From contig NC_088783.1 in assembly GCF_958450345.1 (NCBI RefSeq), forward strand, positions 12,713,701-12,777,700: 64,000 nucleotides of DNA, given 5' to 3'. The translations under genes and the position numbers were made by a program. Of the stretch, positions 22,906-34,000 are shown in pieces; position 1 is the first letter of the stretch; each line of letters opens with the position of its first letter. The DNA is from Calliphora vicina (taxonomy: Eukaryota; Arthropoda; Insecta; Diptera; Calliphoridae). The notes under the pieces were generated by a model. The model did not search any database, was not told the DNA's origin, and was given only the letters and a program-made list of their open reading frames with translations.

Positions 22906-23179
22906 TTATATTTATAACATTTTTCTTTATCTTTATTTTCTAGACATATTAAAAGTTGTAAGTCTTTGACTGATCTCGGTCCTTCGACATCTATGTTTAC
23001 AGTTGTTGTTGTCGTCGTTTTGTACCTTTTTGTTGTACGAATATGCAATCATTTCCATATATTTTTGAATTGTACATTTATGCACATGTTTTAGCACACA
23101 TGTCCTTTTAAAACTACACCTGTAGTTGAATGCCTAAAATATATGAGTGCTTTTAGGTGTATTTCATAGATTTTAGTCT

Positions 23180-24290
23180 ATATCCTTTATGCCCTTCCCC
23201 ACGAGTGGCATGGGTATATATAAGTTTGTCATTCCGTTTGTAGTTTCAAAATTTTTCATTTGCGAACCCCATAAAGTATATGAGGAGTCGATATAGCCAT
23301 GCCCGTCTGTATGTTGAAACTTTCTGAAGCCACCAAATAACTTACACACATGATTCATACATCAATAGTCCTAGTTCATTTAGTTGCTTTATAAAATCGG
23401 GAAAATCAGTCCATGAATGGCTGAGATATAATCGAAACAGCACGACTACCATAATTTTAATGACGTATATAACAACAAAGAGTACTATTTTAAAAAGGCA
23501 ATTTTTTATCACGATACTTTTTTAAAATTGTACTTTTTTGAGATGGTACTTTTTAAAGGGTACTTTTTTAAAAGGTTACTTTTTTCAAAGGTTACTTCTT
23601 TAAAAGGTAGTTTTTTAAAATGGTACTTTTTTGAAAGGGTACTTTTTTAAAGGGTACTTTTTTAAAAGGTTACTTCTTTAAAAGGTACTTTTTTAAAAGG
23701 GAACTTTTATAAAGCGATACTTTTTTAAAATGGTACTTTTTTAAAAGGGTACTTTTTTAAATGGTACTTTTTTAAAAGGGTACTTTTTAAAAAGTTACTT
23801 TTTTAAAAGGGTACTTTTTTAAAAGGGTACTTTTTTAAAAGGGTACTTTTTTAAAAGGTTACTTCTTTAAAAGGTACTTTTTTAAAAGGGAACTTTTATA
23901 AAGAGATACTTTTTTAAAAGGTTTTTTTTTTAAGTGGTACTTTTTTAAAAGGGTACTTTTTTAAAAGCATACTTTTAAAAAGAGGTATTTTTTAAAAATT
24001 AACTTTTTTAAAAGGGTACTTTTTTTATTGATATCAAGTGGAAGGCATTTCAAAGACCTTTCCAATGACGTATATAACGCCAAAGGAATTCGGTCCGTAA
24101 ATGGGTCAAAATCTGTATGTTCAAAACAACTTTTCGAAATCACCATTATATCAGCTATGTTGCAACTTATAACTGGTACATAAATGCCTGAGATATCAAA
24201 ACATTTTTGTCTACCAACAATTATTTTTTCTTAAAGTTAACTTTGGTGAAGGGTATATAAGATTCCGCACAGTCGAATAATCTTACTTAC
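23180..24290 (+). mobile_element. HINE (DINE-1-like, Helentron-associated) with central minisatellite
   Basis: The 5' part has GCCCTTCCCC, GGGTATATATAAGTTTGTCA and GGAGTCGATATAGCCATG. The 3' part has TTTGGTGAAGGGTATATAAG followed by a decayed stem-loop (GATTCCGCACAGTCGAAT) and TCTTACTTAC. Between them is a minisatellite. The order of 5' subterminal repeat, conserved block, tandem array, second block, 3' subterminal repeat and stem-loop is that of HINE elements. Confidence 0.75.
23480..24020 (+). repeat. Minisatellite of ACTTTTTTAAAAGGGT type, array 2 (inside HINE)
   Basis: Units of about 17 bp, many identical to GGGTACTTTTTTAAAA, bounded by HINE blocks on both sides. More regular than array 1, suggesting more recent expansion. 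Confidence 0.9.
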
Positions 24291-24359
24291 TTTGTTGTTA
24301 TTTTTTTTTTTTGGGTTTTCTATTTGTAAAATTTATTTGTAAATTTTTCATTTCAAGTA

Positions 24360-24388
24360 CACAGTGCTTTAAATACTGCACAAATCTA
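24360..24388 (+). other. RSS12-like terminus (CACAGTG, 13-nt spacer, ACAAATCTA)
   Basis: CACAGTG (24360-24366), CTTTAAATACTGC spacer, ACAAATCTA (24380-24388). It resembles the left end of 11970-13822 in heptamer, CTTT start and spacer length. No matching right end was found downstream. Confidence 0.4.
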
Positions 24389-25024
24389 GGGAAACACAAT
24401 TCAAATGATTTAAGGTTTTATTTCTATAATCAATTTAAACTTTTTTCATAAACTCATAAACTAAAACTAGGTACTGAGCAGCATTGACTGATACAAAAAT
24501 GTTGCTGATAAAGAGGGAAGTTTCTCGAAACTAGTCTTTGAAACAGACTTAACCAATATTATGGCACAGTCACTGCTATACTCTTCGTTGTTACAGTATT
24601 TGACGTATGTTTGTACATTGATTTTATATGGGCATTTCCACTATCAAGAACACGACAAAAATATACGGATCTTAGCGAAAACTTGTATTTACTGAACACC
24701 TAACTTTTCATTCCATCTGCATCTACTAAGAGCAGTTTGGTAATGTCAGATATATAATCCGTTATATAAATATTTTTTTAGTTTTCTATTTATGCTACAA
24801 CTGTGCCTTCGTCCATTCATTCAGTAGGCATGATTGTCATTGTATACGAATGTTGTTAGTTTTGTGGTAGCATAGATTTTTATTTCTATATTTTTTTGCT
24901 ATTTTTACAATTAAATGTCGCCATTGTAGTTATATTTTATTTCGTTTTTTTATACATATCCATTGCTTAACTATATTGTACATACATATTTACATATGAA
25001 TATGAGCAGAAAATACATAAATAA
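24389..25024. other. Unique A+T-rich DNA
   Basis: No gene, RNA or repeat recognised. Confidence 0.4.
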
Positions 25025-25606
25025 CCCGGCAGTTTTACAAGTAGTCAATGTATGCCTTAGATACAGTAATTTTCACTAATGTCCGATCACTGGACTGATT
25101 CCAATTTATATAGTTTTGCTCTTTGTAGTACAGAGCATAGTCCATTGGTTACTTTATATACCCCTGGTAAACTAGCGTGAAGTCAGTTGTCACTTAAGTG
25201 TCTCTAAGTAAGTGTAGTCACTTGAAATTTTACTATTTTGGACTGCACTTTGTTCGCGAGTGATACGTACTAACTGATTTTAAACAAACTGTGTTGATAC
25301 AGTTGATCGATTCACAAGGTATCCTATCAAATACAAATACCAATGGTTTGAAGCAAAAGATGTCCTAAAATGATATGCTATGTTTGTTCTGTTATCGTAA
25401 CCAACCAGCAGAGTCTTGCGGCGAACGCCTAAGAGTCGATTAAGCCGAGTCGTGAAATAGTAGAACATTATGACAATATAACATGACAGGATACCTTGTA
25501 AATCGGTATATGTAAGGCGTATTCTCGTAGCTATTTACATAACTAGTGGTGATCCTAAATGATAGGAAAAATCACTCGTCCGGGGCAATCACCCAGAACT
25601 GCTGGG
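25025..25606. mobile_element. 582-bp element with CCCRGCAGTT ends
   Basis: The left end CCCGGCAGTTTTACAAGT and the right end read backwards, CCCAGCAGTTCTGGGTGATT, share a short terminal repeat. A solitary copy of the right end is at 11185-11255. Flanks ATAA and AATA do not give a secure duplication, so the superfamily is not assigned. The minus-strand open frame inside is not recognisable. Confidence 0.6.
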
Positions 25607-26359
25607 AATATTTAGACACACAAACGCAAACACTCATACATACTACTGTTGTATTTGCATAAATAAGTGAGTTTGAGTGTCAGTGAATGAGTGTTATAAA
25701 GTGTTATTGTTTTTACATGTATCATACATTTTAAAGAATTGCACAGAAAAATCAATGAAAGTGTTTGTTTTTTTAATCTAACTTATATATGCAGAATTAT
25801 ATACATATATTTATATATATCTACATAAGGGGTCTTCGGAAGTCCTTAATACGAACTTCTACTATTGATGGCGGCCATATTGTTATATCTGTTGAAATGA
25901 TTGCCATTTATTCAGTTTGTCTTGCCAAATCATCATGGACGGATACTGAATTTGGTACGATACCAATCCACACGAGTAACTCATTTAAGTCCATATTTTA
26001 AGTCCCATTTTAACTCATTATTTTGGAAGGCAAGGGTTTGCTTAATTTTGTTTTTCTTTATTTCCATTTTACGATAGCATTTTAGTACTATTTTCACTGC
26101 AATTAGTCCGGATTAGTCATTTTGTTGTTTTCAATATATTAGCAAAAAACAAAAATAAAGAACGCGACAAAAAGTAGAACTCATTTGTGATTGTAACCAA
26201 AAAACATAAAAATCTGCGAATTGAATACAGCTATTTTTAACAAAAATAGATTAATGAAATTCCTGATAATTGTCATATTTAAATATTTGGATACGTTTTT
26301 TTTCAATCATTACTATTATTTAGCACGCGACATATTATCCCATCACGGTCAAGTTTGTA
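25607..26359. other. Unique intron-like DNA
   Basis: No exon or repeat recognised. A 70-codon frame at 25789 has no recognisable motif. Confidence 0.4.
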
Positions 26360-27735
26360 ATATGGATTAGTCCCGAAAAAGTCACTGCACAGTGTGAATT
26401 TGAGATTCCGCAGCGTCATCGGTCCATATTTATTTGTGAACGACGTTGGTCAGGCTATCAGCGTAAACGGTGAGAGCTATAGTTCGCTGAGTAAAAGCTA
26501 CTTTTGGCCTGAATTGGATTATAAGGATACCAACGGTATGTGGTCCCAACAGGAAGGCGCTACATTACATTTTTGTTGGGGCTCAAGCATATTTTGAAAG
26601 CTTATAGGGTAATGTATTTTTGAGATTTTTTTCAGATTTTTCGGAAGAGGTTTAGAGGTCGCTCAAGTCGAGTTTTTGACAAAAATCGGATTTGTCGAAC
26701 TTTTTTTGAGACTCCCTCATAACTTTGTCAAAACCCACGATTTTCTTCAATTTTGAGGAAACATTTTAAAGAAGAATGTCCGAGCTTTATTTTTGTGTGC
26801 AAAAACTATTAGTTTTTTCATAAATTTTGTAAATAACGCTTTATAACTTTTACAAATTTTATGAAAATAAAATAAAACTAACAATGTAGTTTGAAAGATT
26901 AATTAATTAATATAGGGACAACAATTTACTTTTAACAGTTTTTTTTTAAAATGTACCAATATGTCTAAAAGATCTGTGCTCGTTAAAATAGTTTTCCGAA
27001 ATGGGCATTGTATGGGTGCTATGACTAATTATGGACCGATCGTCAAAAATTTGGTGGGCGCGAGTTTAGCTTATATAAAACTTATTTGTGCTCAAGTTGG
27101 TTAATATATCTTTATAACTAAGATATTTATGAGAGATTATCTATTTTTAGATAGGGCAATCGTATGGGAGCTAGTAGAAATAATGGACCGATTCTAACCA
27201 AATTCAATAGGCTTCGTCCATCTGACAATAGAAAAGCTTGTACCAACTTTTATCTTTAAAATTGCGACCTGTAGTTTGATTACTACGGTGGTGTAGGTTA
27301 TAAAAATCATTTTGTGTACATAAAAGTTTTCGTATTCTTTATATAACTCAGGAACGGCAAATTCAAAAATTGTTGGGTTTTGAGAAAGTTATGAAGAAAA
27401 CTCACAAAAAGCCCGACATTTAGCCGAATTTTTACAAAAACTAGACTTCCGTAAAATCTGAAAAAATTCTCAAAAATATTTTACCCTATAAGCTTTTAAA
27501 TTATATTTGAGCACCCATGAAAATATAATAATAAAAAATTGTTGGGACACACTACGCTACATGCCACACAGCTCTTTCCACATTGGACATTCTGCACGAG
27601 CGATTTGAAGGCATGACCTTTTCATGTGGATATGATATAAACTGCGATTTAACCCCCTTAGACTTTTTCTTGTAGGATTTTCTTTAAGACGCAGGTCTAT
27701 GTAAATAAGCCACAATTAAGATAAAGTTCGCGATT
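26360..27735 (+). pseudogene. Tc1/mariner-superfamily transposase relic, split by a MITE
   Basis: 26370-26565 reads SPEKVT, IGPYLFVNDVGQAISVNGE and GMWSQQEGAT. These are the catalytic-core blocks of insect IS630-Tc1-mariner transposases (HPEKVTVWCG, GPYFFEN, VNGERY, WFQQDGATCHTA). Codon order resumes after the 26566-27554 insertion with GATCHTA, LTPLDFFL and KTQVYVNKP. The second catalytic Asp (QQDGAT) is Glu in this copy, and a stop follows DFFL. Inactive. Confidence 0.85.
26566..27554. mobile_element. 989-bp long-TIR MITE inside the Tc1/mariner relic
   Basis: The exact 8-bp duplication CGCTACAT lies at 26558-26565 and 27555-27562. Removing the insertion restores the GATCHTA codons. Inverted arms of about 190 bp face each other: AAAGCTTATAGGGTAA, TTTTTCAGATTTTTCGGAAG and TTTGTCAAAACCCA at the left, mirrored at 27360-27500. 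The interior has two direct copies of a GCTATG...AATTATGGACCGAT module (about 27010 and 27165). The extreme ends are asymmetric. Confidence 0.85.
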
Positions 27736-28671
27736 GACTTTTAGCTTCTTATATTGAAAATAAATTTTATTTACAATTTCTTCTTAACGATAAAATTTAT
27801 TAAGGTACAAAATAATAACCAAAACAAATTTATATTTTATCTAACTCCATAAAATATAAATACCAAATATTTCTTAAAGGCACCAACTGTTCAAAAACTC
27901 TTAAAGATAACGATTTTGTGCCATTTGTTCTACTTATGGTTTAAACAAAAATTAAGATATTAAATGCAGAAAATAACAAGTCAAGTTTTCTTTTTAATGG
28001 TCCTAGCCGAAAAAATAAAAACAGAAAAAAGCAACTAAATAAGAAAAATCATGTAATAAATTGTTACTAAAACAATAAATTACAATTTTCTCATAACCCA
28101 ATGACCTCATCACACACATAAACATACTCACACAACCAAATTATTTTTATAATAAATAGAAACAAGAAGAGAATTAATACAACACCCCTACAAAAAACAA
28201 AGAATAAATAACAACGGTCCCCTGTATAAAAAGTGACAGCTACAATAAAAACAACCAAAACAAAACTTAAATATTTTTACAAGTTTTTAACCAATACATG
28301 GAAAAATTATACACACGCACTTTCATACATTTATATGTATGAATGTATGTATAAATATGAGTATCCTTGCTTATATTAACAAAACAATACAATGTATGTA
28401 TATATTTTTTTGGGGTGTTGTAGATTCTCGTGTGTGTTATTTAAACATAACGTTTTTTGTCGTTGTTGTTATTGTTTTGATTATCGATACATATGTATGT
28501 AAGTGTATGTGTGAGAGTATATGTGTAGTTTAACAAGCATTTTCCGACGACCGGAAACAATTTATCATCTTTTAGTTTTTTTCTGTGTTGTGGCACTTAA
28601 ATGTGCGTTAAGTTTATGTATCATTTAGCAAAAGATTAAACACAAAAAACAAATTCACTAACTTATACCTA
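27736..28671. other. Unique intron-like DNA
   Basis: A-rich and C-containing from about 27980 to 28280 (AAAACAACC type), reminiscent of leader sequence but without splice evidence. TATGTATG simple sequence at 28330-28510. Confidence 0.4.
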
Positions 28672-28880
28672 CATTAGGGTGACAACCGATTTTTTTTTAG
28701 ATTTCAAAGATTGCCGGGTGGAATTTTCATACACTAGATGTAAAAGGTAGGTGCTGAAAATTTGAGCCAATTCGGAAAACGATTTCGGGGCACGTATCGA
28801 GGTCAAATGTCAGATATGTGCAAAATTTTACTATTTATATGAAATAAATTTTGTGAAACTCCTAAACCCTAGGAGGTACA
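28672..28880 (+). repeat. GTGACARCCGATTTT dispersed repeat, copy 2
   Basis: TAGGGTGACAACCGATTTTT, GTGCTGAAAATTTGAGCCAA, AACGATTTCG and ATTTATATGAAATAAATTTT align with 3712-3850. This copy keeps a fuller interior including GGCACGTATCGAGGTCAAAT. Confidence 0.75.
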
Positions 28881-29044
28881 ACCAGGTCTGTGCTGACTTT
28901 TTGCATATAAAAGTGTATACAACTTTATTGTTTTTCATGTTAGACACAAGTCCTTTCTAGACTTCCTGGTTAAAACATCATAACCATGTCTGTGCAGACC
29001 TATGAATAATTTTACTTTAAAAAAAATTAAAAAAAAACGAAACT

Positions 29045-29830
29045 AAGGACTGAGGACACACGTTTTTCATTAAAACTTTTAACCCAAATATTATTTGATT
29101 TTTTTTATAAAGCTACCTTTGTAAAGCATGTCAGTTATTATGTTTAATGTCAATTATGTTCATTTGTTGCTAATCTGATTAAAATGTGTGACTAGAAAAA
29201 AGTGCGTACTAAAGTTATTAAATGTTGTTCTATAAAAAGTTGGCCAAACAATCAAAGGTCTGCCGTCAAACTGATTGCAATGTTATTAAACAGTATCGGG
29301 AGAACTTACCCGTTGATAGAAAACCTGATTCAGGAAGAATGATCCACATGATGTTTTCTAAAGTCAACAAGTAGAAAGCATTTTCAAAAAATCTCCCAAC
29401 ACATGCGGTAGGAAAGTACTCGGACTATTTGCTACGAAAAATTAAAGCCAATGTACATATGTATGTTTATAAACATACAAGGATCAAACTGTGCTAAAAA
29501 TTTAGAGTCCAAAGACAGAGCACGTAAATTCAAGTCAAATTTTATACAAAAAAATATATCTGCTAATGGATGACGATACGTATGTTCTGGAAAGTTTTTC
29601 GTAGATTCCTGGACAATATTTTTATGTTGTTGATGCGAGGGAATGTTGTAGAAAAGTTTAGGACCCAAAAGTAGAAAATTTTCCCAAAAAGTTCTTGGCA
29701 TGCCAAGCAATACCGAAATTTACATCAATAAATGTTTACGAATAAGGATGCTTCCATTCACAAGACTTCTTAATGTCTTAAAAGTTTTGCTTTACTTCTT
29801 TAATTAAGAAAAGCACCCATTGCTCACCAA
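29045..29830 (+). pseudogene. ITmD37E-like transposon relic, copy 1 (5' part)
   Basis: The upstream block ACACACGTTTTTCATTAAAA through GTCAGTTATTATGTTTAATG matches 32680-32775. The reading frame remnants give KKLAKQSKVCRQTD, VIKQYREN, DRKPDSG and RARKFKSNFIQK with several shifts, the N-terminal and pre-catalytic blocks of the ITmD37E family. Sequence past the first catalytic Asp is badly scrambled. A mariner copy follows directly. Confidence 0.8.
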
Positions 29831-30595
29831 AGATTATAGTGAATGTGTTCCATTGATTTTAACGTGCGAGAAATAGCTTTGCAGTTCTGAAATGGTGATT
29901 TTTACACGGATTACAAAGATCGCCCAGGCTACCCAAAACAGTTTGAAGACAAAGAATTGGAGGCAAGTGCTTGCAATTGGGAGCTACTCAAACAACAATT
30001 TCAAAATATTTGCGAGCACCTGGATTTATCCGAAAGCAGATAAATTGGGTACCATACGAATTGTAGCCGAGAGCACTTGAAATACGATTATGTACGAAAT
30101 GATGGTTTAAAGTTATAAAAGAATTATTACTTCCGATGAAAAATGGATGCATTACAATAACCCGAAGCGTAAGAGATCGTATGTGAAGCCCATCTAAAAA
30201 GCGAACCAACACCAAAGCTAACTATCCATGGCGCTAAGGCAATACTCTGTATTTTATGGAAGCAAAATGGTCCAATCTATTATGTGCTGCTGATATCTGA
30301 CTAGACCTTCACAGGGACCCTGTACCGAAGCTAGCATAGTTCGAGAAAATGAATATGCGTAAATGCAAACATAGTGTCAACGCTTGTCCACATGCTACAA
30401 TACCTATTAAAAAGTATTTAGAATGAAGTGGTTGGGAGGTTTTGCTTATCCGCTTTATAGTCCAGACCGTGCCCCTCCCTAATTGGCCTAAAACGATGAG
30501 CCGTCATTTTGGCCCAGAATCCATATATTGCCAGAAAGATGAGAAAAGGTCAAAGCTAACAATGGCTAACAATGTATAAATTTATGTTGTTTCAA
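29830..30595 (+). pseudogene. mariner transposase relic (M2)
   Basis: Near-complete but frame-broken. N-terminal KNGDFxTxxKDRPGQPKQFE, then EDKELEA, IITSDEKWMHYNNPKRKR (first catalytic Asp block), SYVKP and TPKLTIHGAKA. The HDNARPH region is degraded (about 30380), followed by the PPYSPD region (about 30450) and LPER at the end. Stops interrupt most blocks. Same family as 1955-2170, 40290-41650 and 56190-58130. Confidence 0.85.
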
Positions 30596-31015
30596 AATAA
30601 AATCTAAAAATTTTTAAAAAAATCCTCCATTTTCTTGAATTTCTAAAATTTGTCTGATTTTTTCCAAGAATTTTTGATTCCTTGTCTTGCAATAAAACGT
30701 TCCACAAATATATTACTCGTCCTGCATCGGGATTTGTTTCTAAATGGTAAGCGATGTTTTTTAAATAGCAACCAAGGATTTGTTGGCACATTATAATGGA
30801 CTTTTATTCCGAAATACGGAGTGTCTCGGCTTTATGTATAATTCTTTATGGTTAGTTTATTATAAAAATTTAGAAAAAATAAATCAAAACATAAAAAACC
30901 AGCCCTTCAAAGTTTTCTTATGGAGTCGGTGGTTAGAAAACTATGATAAAAATGTTCGAATCGTATGAATTTTTTTCAAAACAATCGATGACTTCAAAAA
31001 ATTTAAGTTTTTAGC
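30596..31015. other. Unassigned DNA with two opposed open frames
   Basis: Frames at 30582-30791 (minus) and 30780-30968 (plus) have mixed composition, but I recognise no domain. They may derive from another old element. Confidence 0.3.
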
Positions 31016-31019
31016 AAAA

Positions 31020-31095
31020 TCCCAATAAACTATCGTTTAAAAACTATAGAAAAGGTGGTTAGTAAAGTGACCACTGAACCGCAGGAAATGTCTCA
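31020..31095 (+). repeat. Dispersed repeat, inverted relative of 1438-1560
   Basis: CAATAAACTATCGTTTAAAA, ACTATAGAAAAGGTGGTTAG and TAAAGTGACCACTGAACCGC are the reverse complement of about 1480-1555. Confidence 0.65.
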
Positions 31096-32679
31096 TGCAA
31101 TAATTGAGTTGTTTCACGGGCTGCATGACACGAAATATCTTCTTTTTAAAACCACATGTTGTACATATTTAATTAAGAGTACTACAACAATGAGAATTCC
31201 TGAAAATTCTGCAAGTACATGAATGAAAGCTATTTATTATTTTTTGATAACATTTATGCTTGTTATCAATGTTAAGATTCAACCTAATATTTGGTATCTT
31301 AAATGAATATAAGTGTAGCCAAATACAATATAGGAGATACACTTAAAATACATCACTTACTCATACATAGACCCCTAAAAGCCCTAATAGTGCTCAAACA
31401 TGACACAGGTGTAAAGGGCCGACTTATATTGTTGTGAAAGGAAACCCTCTCTATTTGATCTGATGCCACATAATAGACCAATATAAATACAAACAAATAA
31501 ACAGAAACACACAAATAAATATAATTTCAAAGTTAAGGAAGGATGTAAGGTTACACAAACAAACAACCATAAAGGCAAAGAAATAAAGAAAGACAATGTC
31601 AGTGAAAGGAAGAATAATTATAAAAAAATATATGTATGATTGTGTTTTATAAACATATTTTGTTTATGTAAATAAAACAACATATTTGTATTAAATTCAC
31701 ATAACATTTACAAACTGTTCAGTGTATTTGTATTTCTAAAAACGTTTATGTGTGAGAACATGAGTTTGTATCTGTATCTCTCTATAGACATCATGCAGGC
31801 ACTTTGTTTGCATGTCCTGCTGTAAGTGAAGTGGTTTGCATGTATTTTCTATTTGCTTTTAAGGCACAGATAAGTAATCTTAGACATACATATGTATGTA
31901 TGTAGAGACAAGTACAGTAGATTTGATAAACACACTTCAAATTCAATCGCTGGGCTTTTCAAATGTCAAATGACTTAAAGAAGGCATGATGATGTGTTTA
32001 ATTAATTGCTTTTACTTACAATTTACAATTTGTAAATTTTACAAGATTATTATGCAAAACTTTTTGCATTCCACCCCTATTTCCCCCTAATGATGTTAGA
32101 GAGGTAGATAGAGAGAGTTGGATTGAATGATATTAATGATATAAAATGATATTCCATCAGTTTGGCTTTCAAGTAATTTGTTGTAGTAATTGCAATATAA
32201 TTTATATCCTGTATGAATGTGTGTATTTGCAGATACTTTTATTAAAATGATTTTAGTATTATTGAGGGGGTCCATTAAGGTAGAGGTGGCTGGGTTGGTT
32301 TGATAGATTGTGTGGAAAATAAATGATGCAGAATTAAACCAAAAAGCAAAGTAATTTGTATTATTGTGCTATTAAATTCAATTATCATTATTGGTTTTAA
32401 GGATAAACAAATAAAATTAAATTAATAAATTAAATAATGTGCATTAGTACATTAGACTGCGCCATAGTTTAAAAGGAAAAAGCCGGAATATTTAAAATTA
32501 AGGAGGATCAGATAAACAGTATCTATTTACTATTAGAATTGCAACAAGCATTCCAATAACTTGAAAACCATAACTAAAATTGTATTTTGCACTATCTTAA
32601 ATGTGAGAAAACTTGAATTTCCCTGCTCATCGAAAGTATCACAATTTTGGCAATTTATGCAGTGAGATCGAAAAACCTT
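31096..32679. other. Unique intron-like DNA, nothing recognised
   Basis: About 1.6 kb with ACAAACAAAC patches, TATGTATG runs and a GAGAGAG patch near 32100. No splice-bounded frame, RNA gene or repeat partner seen. Confidence 0.45.
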
Positions 32680-33690
32680 AACACACGTTTTTCTTTAAAA
32701 CTTTTAACCCAAGAATTATTTGGTTTTTTTTGATCAGTTACCTTTGAAAAGTATGTCAGTTATTATGTTTAATGTCAATTATGTTCATATGTTTTTATCT
32801 GATTAAAAAGTGTGTACTAAAATTGTTAAATATTTTCAACACAACCCATCTTAGTCCTACAAAAAAGTTGGCCAAACAATCAAAGGTCTGTCGTCAAACT
32901 GATCCCAATGTTATTAAACAGTATCGGGAAAATTTGTCAGTTGATATCAAACCTCAGGTAGGATTGGCACACATGATGTTTTTAAAGCCAATAAGTATAA
33001 AGCATATTTAAAAGAGCTCCCAACACATACGGTAGGAAAGCAGTCCGGTTATCTCTATTTGGTACGAAAAGTTAAAGCAGGTTTAAAAACATACAAGACT
33101 TAAAGTTCCTGATGGGAACTCTGCTAAATATGTAGAGGCCAACGACAGAGCATGGAAATTGAAGTCAAATTTTATACAAAAAATATACCTACTGCATGAT
33201 GGATGACAAAACGTACATATGGACAATTTTTCGCAGCATCCGGGTCAATATTTTTATGTTGCTGCTCGAGAGAATATTGTAGAAAAGTTTAGGATCCAAA
33301 AGCAGAAAATTTTCCCAAAAAGTTCTTTGCAATATGCAAATGCGGCAAAAGAAGACAAACTGTGGTTACAAAGGGCAAGAAATGTTTACAAAAGAGGTTG
33401 CTTCCATTCATAAAACTTCTTAACGTGCCCACTTAATTTTGGCCTGATTTGGCATCCTGTAACTATGGTAAGACAGGCTTTGAGTCGTAAAAGAACAGTA
33501 ATGTATTATTTGTACCAAGACTGCCTGGAGCTAAGGCCGGGAGAGATATATTGGAATCTTGTTAAAAGAGAATTGAAGAGCACAAAAAAGGTGTGAAAAT
33601 ATAGGTAGATTTTAAATGGAACAAAGTGACAGCAAGCTCAATAAAAACCTTAACGAAAGGGTTTCCGGAAAATTTTCATAAATTCAGCAC
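32680..33690 (+). pseudogene. ITmD37E-like transposase relic, copy 2
   Basis: The most complete copy. KKLAKQSKVCRQTDPNVIKQ and YRENLSVDIKP (HTH region, about 32860-32955), RAWKLKSNFIQK, MMDDKTYI (first catalytic Asp, about 33200), FSQHPGQYFYVAARENIVEK, FRIQKQKIFPK and FWPDLASCNYGK (second Asp, about 33443). Then ELRPGEIYW (third acidic site, about 33535) and VKRELKSTKK. In the family, Asp to Glu spans 37 residues; here the interval is shortened by a deletion. Frameshifts make it inactive. No clear 3' inverted end. Confidence 0.85.
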
Positions 33691-33769
33691 TATTGATTAG
33701 AACTATAAAAAAGATATTTTTTGTAAATTGTAATTATAATTTCAATCAAATAAAAAAAATAAAAATCAA

Positions 33770-34000
33770 AGCGAAGTCGATATAGCCATGTCCGTCTGTC
33801 CGTCCGTACATTGAAATCAACTTTCCAATATGATTGATACATCAATACATCGGGAATTGTTCTGGCTCGGTTGCTATTTAAAATCGATAAATCGGCCCAC
33901 AAATTTCGGACCAAAACTATTTAGAATTGATATTTTCAAGTACAATTTGGTGAAGGGTCTATAAGAATCGGCATTGCCGAATATAGCTCTCTTACACTTA
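33770..34000 (+). repeat. HINE, internally deleted copy
   Basis: GAAGTCGATATAGCCATGTC, CGTCTGTCCGTCCG and GGCTCGGTTGCTATTTAAAA lead straight to TTTGGTGAAGGGTCTATAAG, the stem-loop ATCGGCATTGCCGAAT and ATAGCTCTCTTAC. Minisatellite and A/T tracts are absent. Confidence 0.8.

Noticed and set aside
23480..24020. CRISPR-like regular repeats
   Set aside because: Repeats are contiguous ~17-bp minisatellite units without unique spacers, in eukaryotic DNA.
30582..30968. Two opposed open frames as a possible gene pair
   Set aside because: No recognised domain, start context or splice signals; they sit between transposon relics.
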